DNA of 64,000 bases from Comamonadaceae bacterium (GCA_947372865.1 CANBVJ010000012.1:1-64000); one strand, 5' to 3'; positions 20,156 to 29,280 are shown, numbered from the stretch's first letter. A program made the numbers and translations. The notes: generated by a model not told the origin, from the sequence alone.

Positions 20156-20538
20156 CAGTTGCGTCCCACGATGGTGGACAGGCGCAGCACCGGCTCGGTG
20201 GCATTGCGCACCTGGGCGTCTACCCGCACAAAGTTGGGGTTGGGCGTAGGCTGCACATTGAGCAGCAGGGTGAAGGTTTGGCCGCCCTGCACGCATTCGC
20301 GGCTGCTTTCGCCCACGCCGGGTATCTGGCGGCCCAGGCGGATTTGGTGGAGTGCGTTTTCGGCGCAGAGTTGGCCCAGCAGCACATCGCTTTGGCGCTG
20401 GACGTGCAGCGTCAGGGCTCCGGTGGCTTTGAGGCCTGCCAGCAAGGCCACGCCCACGATGGTGAGCGCTACCAGCACTTCTACCAAGGTAAAGCCGCGC
20501 CCAGGGGCGCGGGCGGGGTGGCGCCGGGCTGGTGTCAT
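20155..20538 (-). CDS. gspI: Type II secretion minor pseudopilin GspI
   Basis: A 127-residue minor pseudopilin starting MTPARRHPARAPGRGFTLVEVLVALTIVGVALLAGLKATGAL. The leader ends in RG before FTLVE with Glu5, as needed for prepilin peptidase. The ORF track entry (228 aa) includes a long false N-terminus. Its start overlaps the gspH stop by 4 bp and its stop overlaps the gspJ start by one base. It forms part of the pseudopilus tip complex. Confidence 0.92.
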   Translation of the reverse strand: MTPARRHPARAPGRGFTLVEVLVALTIVGVALLAGLKATGALTLHVQRQSDVLLGQLCAENALHQIRLGRQIPGVGESSRECVQGGQTFTLLLNVQPTPNPNFVRVDAQVRNATEPVLRLSTIVGRN

Positions 20539-21134
20539 GGCATCGCACCTGGCGTTGTTCCCAGCGCCGTGCCTACGGGCACCAGGGCAAAGGGGCGCAG
20601 GCCGTCGGTGGCGAGTTGCAGGCGGATTTCGGGCTTGCTGCGCGCGACCAGAACCACGGCCTGGGCGTCCAATATCGGCTCGGGCCCCAGGCTCAGGCGG
20701 TCCGTGCTGGCATGGGGCGCGCCGGGCGCCGGGTTGTGCTGTAGCAGGGCGCCTACAGTGGTATCGGCGCTCAGCCAGGGTTGGGGCGGCAGGGGCGGGT
20801 TCAGGCCGTCGAGCACAAAACCGCCGGGCACAGCGCGCCAAACCACCGGCGTGCCCTGCATGCGCGACTGGGCGCGGCCCGATTCCAGCACGGCGGCCAG
20901 GCGCTGGGCGTCGCGTTCCAGGTCAGAGGCGCTGCTGTCGCGTAGGGTGAGCACCACGCCGGCCGAGGCAATGGCCACAATGGCCATCACTACCAGAAGC
21001 TCCAGCAGGGTAAAGCCGCGCTGGCCTCGGGGGTCGCGCAAGGCCGCCGGGCGGTGCGGCGTTCCAGAGGCGACGCTGCTAAGCCAGGCGTGCAGGCGGC
21101 TGGGCTTAGGGCTGCCAGCTGCCAATGTCGGCAT
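20535..21134 (-). CDS. gspH: Type II secretion minor pseudopilin GspH
   Basis: A 199-residue minor pseudopilin with the prepilin motif 'RGQRGFTLLELLVVMAIVAIASAGVVLTLRD'. The start at ATG 21134 is supported by a GAGGG Shine-Dalgarno 5-6 bp upstream, inside gspG, giving a 29-bp gene overlap. This makes the leader about 38 residues, long for the family. A TTG at 21041 would give a normal short leader but has no ribosome-binding site. GspH links the GspG shaft to the tip complex. Confidence 0.85.
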   Translation of the reverse strand: MPTLAAGSPKPSRLHAWLSSVASGTPHRPAALRDPRGQRGFTLLELLVVMAIVAIASAGVVLTLRDSSASDLERDAQRLAAVLESGRAQSRMQGTPVVWRAVPGGFVLDGLNPPLPPQPWLSADTTVGALLQHNPAPGAPHASTDRLSLGPEPILDAQAVVLVARSKPEIRLQLATDGLRPFALVPVGTALGTTPGAMP

Positions 21135-21570
21135 TTTTGCCCTCGCCGCCTGACTGGCCGTCGGCGCCGAAGGACATGACGTCAATCTCGCCTTTGACCC
21201 CGGGGTTCAGGTAGACATAGGGCTTGCCCCAGGGGTCGTTGGGCAGCTGGTCGAGGTTTTTCTTCCAGTTGGGCGGCACCGGCTCGGTGGTGGGCTTGCT
21301 CACCAGCGCGGGCAAGCCTTGCTCGGCGCTGGGGTAGCGGCCGTTGTCGAGCTTGTAGAGCTTGAGCGCCTGCATCAGGTTGCTGACATCCGTCTTGGCG
21401 GCGGTGGCCTTGGCGTCGTCGGCCCGGTCCAGCACATTGGGCACGATGAGCGCGGCCAGCACGCCGATGATGAGCAGCACGACCATCAGCTCGATGAGGG
21501 TGAAGCCTGTCTGCAGGCGCGTCATGGCACGCTTGGCAAGCGCAGTGGGCTGAAAAATGGGTGGATTCAT
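21106..21570 (-). CDS. gspG: Type II secretion major pseudopilin GspG
   Basis: A 154-residue major pseudopilin with the motif 'TGFTLIELMVVLLIIGVLAALIVPNVLDRADDAKATAAKTDV' and the conserved 'LDNGRYPSAEQGLPALV' and 'DPWGKPYVYLNPG' segments. Cleavage after Gly and methylation of Phe by the prepilin peptidase is expected, but no peptidase gene (gspO/pilD) is in the window. ATG 21570 has an AGAGG element 11 bp upstream; ATG 21525 (MTRLQTGF) would give a shorter leader. It is the first gene of the minus-strand gsp series; gspC diverges upstream. Confidence 0.95.
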   Translation of the reverse strand: MNPPIFQPTALAKRAMTRLQTGFTLIELMVVLLIIGVLAALIVPNVLDRADDAKATAAKTDVSNLMQALKLYKLDNGRYPSAEQGLPALVSKPTTEPVPPNWKKNLDQLPNDPWGKPYVYLNPGVKGEIDVMSFGADGQSGGEGKNADIGSWQP

Positions 21571-21711
21571 GGGCTGAGCTGCCTCTAAGGGCCGCCATTT
21601 TGAGGTCAGCGTTCAGTTTAGCCAGAAATCAAGGCCTAGCCCTTGTGTTTGGTCATGGCGGCTGCAAGCAAACGCCCCTGAGGTGCGGGCAAGTTCCCCG
21701 ATAATGCCTGC

Positions 21712-22161
21712 ATGCCTATCGCTTCCTCCCGCCCCTGGGCGCTTTACTTGATGACGTTTGTGACGGCGCTGCTGGCCGCCGCGAGCGCGGTGTATTGGGT
21801 GCTGGGCGTGGCTGGCGTGGCGGGGCAGCGAACACCAGTCACCTCTACCCCGATCGAACCCGCTGCGCCGGATGCCAAAGACCTGGCGCGCGCTTTGGGC
21901 GGCGCTCTTGCGCCGCAAGCCAAACCGGCTGAAGCCATCAGCACCCAATACCAGTTACTCGGCGTTGTGGCCGGCCCGGTGGGCAAGGGGTATGCCTTGT
22001 TGGCTGTGGATGGTGCGCCGCCCAAGACCTACGCCGTGGGCGCTGCGCTGGGCGACGGCCAGGTGCTGCAGTCGGTGTCCGCGCGCGGCGCCAAGATTGG
22101 CAGCACCTTGCAGGGCGACGCGGCGGTCGAGCTCGCTTTGCCCAAACTGCCGGGCGTGTAG
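21712..22161 (+). CDS. gspC: GspC-like inner-membrane protein of the type II secretion system
   Basis: A 149-residue protein with one N-terminal membrane helix ('LYLMTFVTALLAAASAVYWVLG') and a periplasmic homology-region domain ('YQLLGVVAGPVGKGYALLAVDGAPPKTYAVGAALGDGQVLQSV'). This is the GspC HR domain that binds the secretin N0 domain. It stops there, without the C-terminal PDZ or coiled-coil region of longer GspC proteins. It is transcribed divergently from gspG with 141 bp between starts. Position and HR motif make the assignment good despite the short length. Confidence 0.8.
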   Translation: MPIASSRPWALYLMTFVTALLAAASAVYWVLGVAGVAGQRTPVTSTPIEPAAPDAKDLARALGGALAPQAKPAEAISTQYQLLGVVAGPVGKGYALLAVDGAPPKTYAVGAALGDGQVLQSVSARGAKIGSTLQGDAAVELALPKLPGV

Positions 22162-22222
22162 GTCAGCGTTTCAGTGCACGCCAGCCTGGGCATCCAAGTG
22201 GGCGCCGCCGTTTGCTCGCCAC

Positions 22223-22249
22223 CAGGGGGCTGCGGGTTTTCACCCCCTG
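22223..22249 (+). terminator. Hairpin between gspC and pntAA
   Basis: CAGGGGG (22223-22229) and CCCCCTG (22243-22249) form a 7-bp stem with a 13-nt loop in the 154-bp gap between gspC and pntAA. There is no T-run after the stem, so it is at most a weak terminator or an attenuating hairpin. Confidence 0.25.
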
Positions 22250-22315
22250 AGAAGCGCACTGGAATTCATGTAAGCTTGACGACAGTTATTGTCCCACCTC
22301 CCCAGGAGCGAATCC

Positions 22316-23446
22316 ATGCAAATAGGCGTGCCTGCCGAGACCGCAACGGGTGAAACCCGTGTCGCGGTCACCCCTGAAACGGTGAAAAAACTCATCGCCC
22401 AAGGCCATACGGTGCGGGTGCAATCCGGCGCCGGTGTGCGCGCCAGCGTCACCGATGCCGCGTATGTCGCGGTAGGTGCCGAAATCTGTGACGCCGCCGC
22501 TGCCTTGTCCAGCGCTCTGGTACTCAAGGTGGTAGCGCCAAGCGTTGAAGAACTTGCGCACATGGCCTCGGGAGCCGCTTTGGTGGGCATGCTCAATCCC
22601 TTTGACGCTGAAGGCCTTGCGCGCATGGCCGGCGCAGGCCTGACCAGCTTTGCGCTGGAAGCTGCGCCGCGCACCACCCGCGCCCAAAGCATGGACGTGT
22701 TGTCCAGCCAGGCCAATATTGCGGGCTACAAGGCGGTTATGGTGGCCGCCGACAAATACCAGCGCTTCTTTCCCATGCTGATGACCGCTGCGGGCACCGT
22801 TAAGGCGGCGCGCGTGGTGATTTTGGGCGTAGGCGTGGCCGGTTTGCAGGCGATTGCCACGGCCAAGCGCCTGGGCGCGGTGATTGAGGCCTCGGACGTG
22901 CGCCCAAGCGTCAAGGAACAAATCGAATCCTTGGGCGGCAAATTCATTGAAGTGTCCTACGACACGCCCGAAGAAAAAGAAGCGGCTGTCGGTGTGGGCG
23001 GCTACGCCCGCCCCATGCCGCAAAGCTGGCTGGACCGGCAAAAGGCCGAAGTCGCCAAGCGCGTGGCGCTGGCGGACGTGGTGATTTCCACGGCATTGAT
23101 TCCCGGCCGTGCCGCGCCGGTACTGGTGACCGAAGAGATGGTCAAGAGCATGAAGCCCGGCTCGGTGATCGTAGACATTGCCGCCGGCAAGGCCGCCGAC
23201 GGCGTGGGTGGCAACTGCGTGCTCACCGAAGCCGGCAAAACCGTGGTCAAGCACGGTGTCACGCTGGTCGGTGAAACCAACCTCGCGGCATTGGTGGCGG
23301 CAGACGCCTCTGCTTTGTACGCCCGCAACGTGCTGGACTTTTTGAAGCTGGTGCTGAGCAAAGACGGCCAGTTTAAGGTCGACATGGAAGACGACATCGT
23401 GGCCGCCTGCCTGATGACGCAAGACGGCGCCGTCAAGCGCAAATAA
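22316..23446 (+). CDS. pntAA: NAD(P) transhydrogenase subunit alpha part 1
   Basis: A 376-residue soluble NAD(H)-binding domain I of the proton-translocating transhydrogenase. It starts at MQIGVPAETATGETRVAVTPETVKKL, with AGGAG 8 bp upstream, which rules out the longer ORF-track start. It contains 'RAQSMDVLSSQANIAGYKAV' and the NAD-binding Rossmann stretch 'VVILGVGVAGLQAIATAKRLGAVIEASDVR'. With PntAB and PntB it couples hydride transfer between NADH and NADP+ to proton flux, supplying NADPH. pntAB follows after 29 bp. Confidence 0.95.
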   Translation: MQIGVPAETATGETRVAVTPETVKKLIAQGHTVRVQSGAGVRASVTDAAYVAVGAEICDAAAALSSALVLKVVAPSVEELAHMASGAALVGMLNPFDAEGLARMAGAGLTSFALEAAPRTTRAQSMDVLSSQANIAGYKAVMVAADKYQRFFPMLMTAAGTVKAARVVILGVGVAGLQAIATAKRLGAVIEASDVRPSVKEQIESLGGKFIEVSYDTPEEKEAAVGVGGYARPMPQSWLDRQKAEVAKRVALADVVISTALIPGRAAPVLVTEEMVKSMKPGSVIVDIAAGKAADGVGGNCVLTEAGKTVVKHGVTLVGETNLAALVAADASALYARNVLDFLKLVLSKDGQFKVDMEDDIVAACLMTQDGAVKRK

Positions 23447-23475
23447 GTCACCCCCCATTTACGAGGACTAAGAAC

Positions 23476-23796
23476 ATGGAAGTTGTATCTCCCACCATAC
23501 TGAACCTGATCATCTTTGTGCTGGCCATTTACGTGGGCTACCACGTGGTGTGGACGGTGACGCCCGCGCTGCACACGCCGCTGATGGCAGTGACGAACGC
23601 TATTTCCGCCATCGTGATCGTGGGCGCCATGCTGGCGGCTGCGCTGACCGAGACCACGCTGGGTAAAAGCATGGGCGTGCTGGCCGTGGCGCTGGCGGCG
23701 GTCAATGTGTTTGGTGGCTTTATGGTCACCCGGCGAATGCTGGAGATGTTCAAGAAGAAAGAGAAAAAAGTCGCGGTTAAGGAGGGTGCGCAATGA
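23476..23796 (+). CDS. pntAB: NAD(P) transhydrogenase subunit alpha part 2
   Basis: A 106-residue membrane protein with three to four helices corresponding to the PntA membrane domain. The segment 'VWTVTPALHTPLMAVTNAISAIVIVGAMLAA' is the conserved core. The charged tail 'KKKEKKVAVKEGAQ' is typical of split alpha subunits. It overlaps pntB by 4 bp (ATGA), so the stoichiometric subunits are translationally coupled. Confidence 0.95.
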   Translation: MEVVSPTILNLIIFVLAIYVGYHVVWTVTPALHTPLMAVTNAISAIVIVGAMLAAALTETTLGKSMGVLAVALAAVNVFGGFMVTRRMLEMFKKKEKKVAVKEGAQ

Positions 23797-25232
23797 GCCT
23801 GAACCTCGTCACCCTTCTGTATTTATTTGCCAGCGTCTGCTTTATCCAGGCGCTCAAGGGCCTGTCGCACCCTACCACCTCGATTCGCGGCAACTTGTTT
23901 GGAATGATCGGCATGGCCGTGGCTGCCGTCACCACAGCCGCTCTGATTTACAAACTGGCTACCCACATGGGGCAAGACGGCTTTACCGGTCTGGGCTGGG
24001 TGCTGGGTGCCTTGTTGGTGGGCGGCACCGTGGGGACCGTGATGGCGCAGCGCGTCGAGATGACCAAAATGCCTGAGCTGGTGGCTTTCATGCACAGCAT
24101 GATCGGTCTGGCGGCGGTGTTCATCGCCGTGGCGGCCGTGGCCGAGCCTAGTGCGCTTTTGCACGGGCTGGAAAAGGGTGCGCCGATTCCTGCGGGCAAC
24201 CGCCTGGAGCTGTTTTTGGGCGCGGCCATTGGTGCCATCACGTTTAGCGGCTCGGTGATTGCCTTTGGCAAGCTCTCGGGCAAGTACAAGTTCCGCCTGT
24301 TCCAGGGCGCGCCGGTGCAGTTCGCCGGCCAGCACAAGCTCAATCTGGTGCTGGGCCTGACCACGCTAGGCCTGGGCCTGGTCTTTACCGCCACGGGCGA
24401 CTGGAACGCATTTTTTGCCATGCTGGCGCTGTCCTTTGTGATGGGCGTGCTCATCATCATTCCGATTGGCGGGGCCGACATGCCGGTGGTGGTGTCCATG
24501 CTCAACAGCTATTCGGGATGGGCGGCAGCGGGCATTGGCTTTAGCCTGAACAACAGCATGCTCATCATTGCGGGCAGCCTGGTGGGTTCGAGCGGCGCGA
24601 TTCTGAGCTACATCATGTGCAAGGCCATGAACCGCTCGTTCTTTAATGTGATTTTGGGCGGCTTTGGTGGTGACGCCACGGCCGCAGCCAGCGGCAGCAC
24701 CGAGCAGCGCCCGGTCAAGAGCGGCAGCGCCGACGACGCGGCTTTTGTCTTGGGCAACGCCGAGACCGTGGTCATCGTGCCCGGTTACGGCCTGGCGGTG
24801 GCGCGCGCGCAGCACGCCGTCAAAGAGCTGGCCGCCAAGCTCACGGCCAAAGGAATTACCGTGAAATACGCCATTCACCCGGTGGCTGGGCGCATGCCAG
24901 GCCACATGAACGTGCTGCTGGCCGAGGCCGAAGTGCCCTATGACCAGGTGTTCGAGATGGAAGACATCAATGGCGAATTCGGCCAGGTCGATGTGGCCAT
25001 TATTTTGGGCGCCAACGACGTGGTCAACCCTGCTGCCCATATCAAGGGCAGCGCCATCTACGGCATGCCGATTCTGGAGGCCTACAAGGCCAAAACCATC
25101 ATCGTCAACAAACGCTCCATGGCCGCAGGCTACGCTGGGCTGGACAACGAGTTGTTCTACATGGACAAGACCATGATGGTGTTTGGTGACGCAAAGAAGG
25201 TGGTCGAAGACATGGTCAAGGCCATTGAATAG
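23793..25232 (+). CDS. pntB: NAD(P) transhydrogenase subunit beta
   Basis: A 479-residue beta subunit. The N-terminal half holds about nine helices of the proton channel, with 'IPIGGADMPVVVSMLNSYSGWAAAGIGF'. The C-terminal NADP(H)-binding domain III carries 'VVIVPGYGLAVARAQHAVKELAAKL', 'YAIHPVAGRMPGHMNVLLAEA' and 'ILGANDVVNPAAHIKGSAIYGMPILEA'. All conserved blocks are intact and the length is normal. It is the last pnt gene; a FadD-like gene follows after 20 bp. Confidence 0.96.
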   Translation: MSLNLVTLLYLFASVCFIQALKGLSHPTTSIRGNLFGMIGMAVAAVTTAALIYKLATHMGQDGFTGLGWVLGALLVGGTVGTVMAQRVEMTKMPELVAFMHSMIGLAAVFIAVAAVAEPSALLHGLEKGAPIPAGNRLELFLGAAIGAITFSGSVIAFGKLSGKYKFRLFQGAPVQFAGQHKLNLVLGLTTLGLGLVFTATGDWNAFFAMLALSFVMGVLIIIPIGGADMPVVVSMLNSYSGWAAAGIGFSLNNSMLIIAGSLVGSSGAILSYIMCKAMNRSFFNVILGGFGGDATAAASGSTEQRPVKSGSADDAAFVLGNAETVVIVPGYGLAVARAQHAVKELAAKLTAKGITVKYAIHPVAGRMPGHMNVLLAEAEVPYDQVFEMEDINGEFGQVDVAIILGANDVVNPAAHIKGSAIYGMPILEAYKAKTIIVNKRSMAAGYAGLDNELFYMDKTMMVFGDAKKVVEDMVKAIE

Positions 25233-25252
25233 GGCGCGCTGAAGGCATACCC

Positions 25253-26929
25253 ATGACCGCCCACACCTGGCTTAGCGCCTACCCGCCGGGAGTTCCGGCA
25301 GAGATTGACCCTACGCAATACCAGTCGCTGGTCGCGCTGATGGAAGAGGCGTTTGCCAAGTACGCCAACCGGGTGGCTTACAGCTTCATGGGCGTGGACA
25401 TCAGTTTTGCCCAAACCGATCGCCTGAGCCTGAGCGTGGCGGCCTATTTGCAAGGCTTAGGCTTGGCCAAGGGCGACCGTGTCGCCATCATGATGCCCAA
25501 CGTGCCGCAATATCCGGTGGCGGTGGCAGCGATATTGCGGGCTGGCTATGTGGTGGTCAACGTCAACCCGCTCTACACCCCCCGCGAGTTGGAGCACCAG
25601 CTCAAGGACGCGGGCGCAAAAGCGATTTTTATCCTGGAAAACTTTGCCAGCACGCTGCAAAAGTGCCTGCCGGCCACGCCGATAAAACACATTGTGATGT
25701 GCGCCATGGGTGACCAGCTCGGCCTGTTCAAGGGCGCGCTGGTGAACTACGTGGTGCGCTCGCGCAAAAAGCTGGTGCCCGCCTATGACCTGCCGCAGGC
25801 GGTGCGCTTTAACGCTGCTGTGGCCAAGGGCGGCAAGTCCGGCTTTGCCAAGCCCGCCTTGAACTCCAATGACGTGGCAGTCTTGCAATACACGGGTGGC
25901 ACCACCGGAGTGTCCAAAGGCGCCGTGCTGCTGCATCGCAACCTGATTGCCAATGTGCTGCAGTCCGAGGCCTGGAACCAGCCGGTCATGCAGGACTTGC
26001 CCGCCGACCAGCAGCCCACCAGCGTGTGCGCCTTGCCGCTGTACCATATCTTCGCGTTCACCATTGGCATGATGTTGAGCATGCGCATGGGCGGCAAGCT
26101 GCTACTGATTCCCAATCCGCGCGACATTCCTGCGGTGCTCAAAGAGCTGCAAAAGCACACCATCCACAGTTTTCCGGCCGTCAACACCTTGTTCAACGGC
26201 CTGGCCAACCACCCAGACTTCAACACCGTGGACTGGAGCCACCTGCGCGTGTCGCTGGGCGGCGGCACGGCGGTGCAAAGCAGCGTGGCCAAGCTCTGGT
26301 TCGAGAAAACCGGCTGCCCGATTTGTGAGGGCTACGGCCTGAGCGAAACCTCGCCCTCGGTGAGCTGCAACCCGGTGACGGGCAAGGAATTCACCGGCAC
26401 CATTGGCGTGCCGATCCCGGGTACCGCCATGAAGCTGCTCGACGAGGACGGCAATCTGTGCGCGCCGGGCGAGCGCGGCGAAATCGCCATCAAGGGCCCG
26501 CAGGTCATGGCCGGCTACTGGCAGCGCCCGGAGGAAACCGCCAAGGTCATGACGGCTGACGGCTACTTCAAGTCGGGCGACATTGGCACCATGGATGAGC
26601 GCGGCTATTTCAAAATCGTGGACCGCAAAAAGGACATGATTTTGGTCAGCGGCTTCAACGTGTTTCCCACCGAGCTCGAAGACGTGGTGGCCCAATTGGC
26701 CGGGGTAATGGAATGCGCCTGTATTGGCATGCCCGATGACAAGACGGGCGAGGCGGTCAAACTCGTGATCGTCAAAAAAGACCCGGACCTGACCGAGGCC
26801 GCGGTGCGCGCCCACTGCCGCGAAAACCTGACCGGTTACAAGCAGCCCAAAGTGGTGGAGTTTCGCGCCGACTTGCCCAAGACGCCGGTGGGTAAGATAT
26901 TGCGGCGCGAACTGCGACCAGCCCCCTAG
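25253..26929 (+). CDS. fadD: Long-chain fatty-acid CoA ligase (FadD-like)
   Basis: A 558-residue acyl-CoA synthetase. It has the ATP loop 'LQYTGGTTGVSKGAVLLHRN', the A5 motif 'CEGYGLSETSPSVSCNP', 'DGYFKSGDIGTMDERGYFKIVDRKKDMILVSGFNVFPTELED' and the catalytic-Lys motif 'PKTPVGKILRRELR'. These agree with FadD, which activates long-chain fatty acids for beta-oxidation or phospholipid synthesis. It lies 20 bp after pntB on the same strand and may be co-transcribed. It is convergent with the S8 protease gene across a 53-bp gap containing a short AGGAG/CTCCT hairpin. Confidence 0.85.
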   Translation: MTAHTWLSAYPPGVPAEIDPTQYQSLVALMEEAFAKYANRVAYSFMGVDISFAQTDRLSLSVAAYLQGLGLAKGDRVAIMMPNVPQYPVAVAAILRAGYVVVNVNPLYTPRELEHQLKDAGAKAIFILENFASTLQKCLPATPIKHIVMCAMGDQLGLFKGALVNYVVRSRKKLVPAYDLPQAVRFNAAVAKGGKSGFAKPALNSNDVAVLQYTGGTTGVSKGAVLLHRNLIANVLQSEAWNQPVMQDLPADQQPTSVCALPLYHIFAFTIGMMLSMRMGGKLLLIPNPRDIPAVLKELQKHTIHSFPAVNTLFNGLANHPDFNTVDWSHLRVSLGGGTAVQSSVAKLWFEKTGCPICEGYGLSETSPSVSCNPVTGKEFTGTIGVPIPGTAMKLLDEDGNLCAPGERGEIAIKGPQVMAGYWQRPEETAKVMTADGYFKSGDIGTMDERGYFKIVDRKKDMILVSGFNVFPTELEDVVAQLAGVMECACIGMPDDKTGEAVKLVIVKKDPDLTEAAVRAHCRENLTGYKQPKVVEFRADLPKTPVGKILRRELRPAP

Positions 26930-26982
26930 TTCCCTGAAGCACGAAGCCTGTGCCGCGTGCCGCAGGAGTCTCTAGCGCTCCT

Positions 26983-29280
26983 CTAAAAGCGTGCGGTGTA
27001 GCGCATTCCCACAACAGTCTGAGCTGGCGCGTTGGCGTCGTGGTTGGGGTCAAGGAGTAACTGGGCGATAGCCCCCAGCGCGGCCAGTGGACCAAAGGGT
27101 CGCATGTAGCTGAGCTCAAGGCGTCTTTCGATACCACTGGGCGCCAAGTCCAGGCTGTGTTGGGTGTATATCAGGTGGCCGTCGTTGGCATCTTGTTCCG
27201 TAGCCGTGGTTACCCGCATTTGCCCGTTCGTCGTGCGGGCGGGCATGGCCACACTTAAGCCGATTTGGTCGCCCGTGCGCCAGACGTCAGTCTGGCGCAG
27301 ACCCAGCGACCATGCCAGGGACGTCGACGGGTCCGCCCCGTCAATCAGGGACCCCCCTGTATTTTGGTAAGCATCGGTAAAGCCCCAGCTCACCATGGCC
27401 GATAGCGCGGTGCGTGCCGACCACTGGTGGCTCGATGCCAGCGTCACGAAGCGTGTAGACGGGTTTGCATTCAACGCCAAAGCGCCAGCCCCCTGCGCGC
27501 CCAACACCGATTGTTGTTCTTGTAGCTGACCCAGCGACAACACCCAGACCGTGTCATTGGATTGCTGTTGCAGCTCCAGCAGCGCCATGGACTTCGCTTG
27601 CACCGCTTCCAGCGGCGTCACCAAAGCGGCGGTGCCATCGGTAGCGCTTGCTGCTTGCCACAACCAACCGGCACGCATACTCCATTGCGGCGAAAGCGGG
27701 TATCCAAACCCGGTGTGCACCGCTTGGGGCATCAGGTTGAGGTAAGGCACGCTGAAGAGTCGCTCCCTTCCTGACAAACGAAGCGGTGCCAGGCCACTGG
27801 ATTCCAGGCCAAAAAACTCAGACGCGGTTCCCTCGGTTCCCACGCCCCAAGATCGACCGGCGTTGTCAGTCCAGCGTGCGCGCAGGCGGCTCCAGCCGGG
27901 CGGCGTACCCCTATCGGCGTTGGCCTCCATAGATGGCTCGCTGTTGGCCAGATCGAAAGAAAAAAGGCCATTGCCCGACTGAACCCGCACCGGCGCATTG
28001 GCCGGAATTGCGGAGGTGGTGGCCGCCGCTAAAGCGACCGGGGTGCCTATTTGAACTTTGAATCCACGATTAAAGCTGTCCGTCGCCAGGCTGGTGAGTC
28101 CGGACAGGGCGGACGGCGTACCCGATTTGGGACTGGCAAACTGGGTGCCAGCCAAACTTAGCGTCTGCCCGCTCGGCGCGCTCAGGCTTAGCGTACCCAG
28201 GGGTTGCAGCGACGCGCTTACATTGATCAAACCCCAGCCGTACACCTTGTCCACAATGGTACGTGCCGCGCATGTGCTAGCGCTCACTCGGTCACTGCAA
28301 AGGTGTGTGGCGGATTGAAAAATAATTTTTGCCAGATTGGGTGCCGTCAAAAAGTTCCAATTGCTCTTGATCAGCGCCGCTTCCCCCGCCACCATTGGTG
28401 TGGCCATTGAGGTGCCGCTCATGTATTGGTACGCGCTGGTAGTACCAGGAACGGAGTAACTCGACGCAATGTCCACCCCCGGCGCAAACACCGTCCACTG
28501 GGCCAGTGAAGTGTCGAAATTGCTGAAGGATGCGCGTGTGTTGTTGGCATCGAGCGCGCCTACCGCAATGAGCTGTCCCTTGGCCCAGGATTGCTTGGCA
28601 AACTCTGCCGGCCAAGAGGCTTTGCTGCGGCCATCATTGCCCATTGCAATCGTGACCAAAGTACCCTTGGCTACCGCATTGCGCAGGTTGGACTCGGCGA
28701 ACGCGCTGGGGCCTCCCAGGCTAAGGGACAATATTGGCGCCTTCACGGTATTGACCACCCAATCAATGCCGCGCCCGATGGTGGCGCCATCTGCGCCGCC
28801 CGTGGCAAACACCTTGGCCATTGCCAAGCTGGCCCCGGGGGCCAGGCCCTCCAAGGGCGAACCGTTTTGCAACTCGCCCGCCAAAATGCCAGAGACATGG
28901 GTGCCATGGCCAAGTTGGTCGGTCACCGTGCTGCCGCCGCTGATGGCGTTGTAGCTGCTGACCACCTTGCCCAGTAGCTCAGGGTGGTCCACTTGCACGC
29001 CTGAGTCCACAACGCCAACGGTCACGCCTGCGCCGTTGCCAATGCCGAGTTGGTTTGCGAAGGGCTTTTTAATCTGGTTGAGCCAGGGCTGGTACTGACG
29101 CGCCGTCAACTCTGCTGCGCTTGGGCTGGCGGTCTCCAGCGTACTGGCGCTTTGAAGGGGCGCAGGCCTGGTGGCCAGTAGTTCGCCCATTGTGGGCTCG
29201 TTGTTCTCCAGCCCCTGGGCTGCAAGCTGTGCAGAACCCAGTAGTGTGCAAATGGCCAGCGAGATGGGTAGGAGCTTCAT
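26983..29280 (-). CDS. S8 (subtilisin-family) serine protease with autotransporter-like C-terminal domain
   Basis: A 765-residue exported protease. A signal peptide ('MKLLPISLAICTLLGSAQLAAQ') precedes a subtilase domain with the full triad: Asp92 in 'VVDSGVQVDHPEL', His125 in 'GHGTHVSGIL' and Ser291 in 'SGTSMATPMVAG', plus the oxyanion Asn in 'AMGNDG'. After about residue 360 there is a Ser/Gly/Ala-rich linker. A C-terminal region of about 270 residues follows, rich in alternating strands with aromatic ends ('MRAGWLWQAAS', 'LELSYMRPFG') and terminating in 'YTARF'. A final Phe is the usual beta-barrel signal, so it may be a type V autotransporter. The triad is seen; the barrel is inferred. It faces away from ANL ligase 1. 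Confidence 0.82.
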   Translation of the reverse strand: MKLLPISLAICTLLGSAQLAAQGLENNEPTMGELLATRPAPLQSASTLETASPSAAELTARQYQPWLNQIKKPFANQLGIGNGAGVTVGVVDSGVQVDHPELLGKVVSSYNAISGGSTVTDQLGHGTHVSGILAGELQNGSPLEGLAPGASLAMAKVFATGGADGATIGRGIDWVVNTVKAPILSLSLGGPSAFAESNLRNAVAKGTLVTIAMGNDGRSKASWPAEFAKQSWAKGQLIAVGALDANNTRASFSNFDTSLAQWTVFAPGVDIASSYSVPGTTSAYQYMSGTSMATPMVAGEAALIKSNWNFLTAPNLAKIIFQSATHLCSDRVSASTCAARTIVDKVYGWGLINVSASLQPLGTLSLSAPSGQTLSLAGTQFASPKSGTPSALSGLTSLATDSFNRGFKVQIGTPVALAAATTSAIPANAPVRVQSGNGLFSFDLANSEPSMEANADRGTPPGWSRLRARWTDNAGRSWGVGTEGTASEFFGLESSGLAPLRLSGRERLFSVPYLNLMPQAVHTGFGYPLSPQWSMRAGWLWQAASATDGTAALVTPLEAVQAKSMALLELQQQSNDTVWVLSLGQLQEQQSVLGAQGAGALALNANPSTRFVTLASSHQWSARTALSAMVSWGFTDAYQNTGGSLIDGADPSTSLAWSLGLRQTDVWRTGDQIGLSVAMPARTTNGQMRVTTATEQDANDGHLIYTQHSLDLAPSGIERRLELSYMRPFGPLAALGAIAQLLLDPNHDANAPAQTVVGMRYTARF

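Noticed and set aside
22286-23458. 390-residue minus-strand ORF opposite pntAA
   Set aside because: Mirror of pntAA; His/Gly-rich translation and no domain features.
26940-26985. AGGAG/CTCCT hairpin between fadD and the S8 protease gene
   Set aside because: Only a 5-bp stem with a 9-nt loop and no T-run; too weak to call a terminator.
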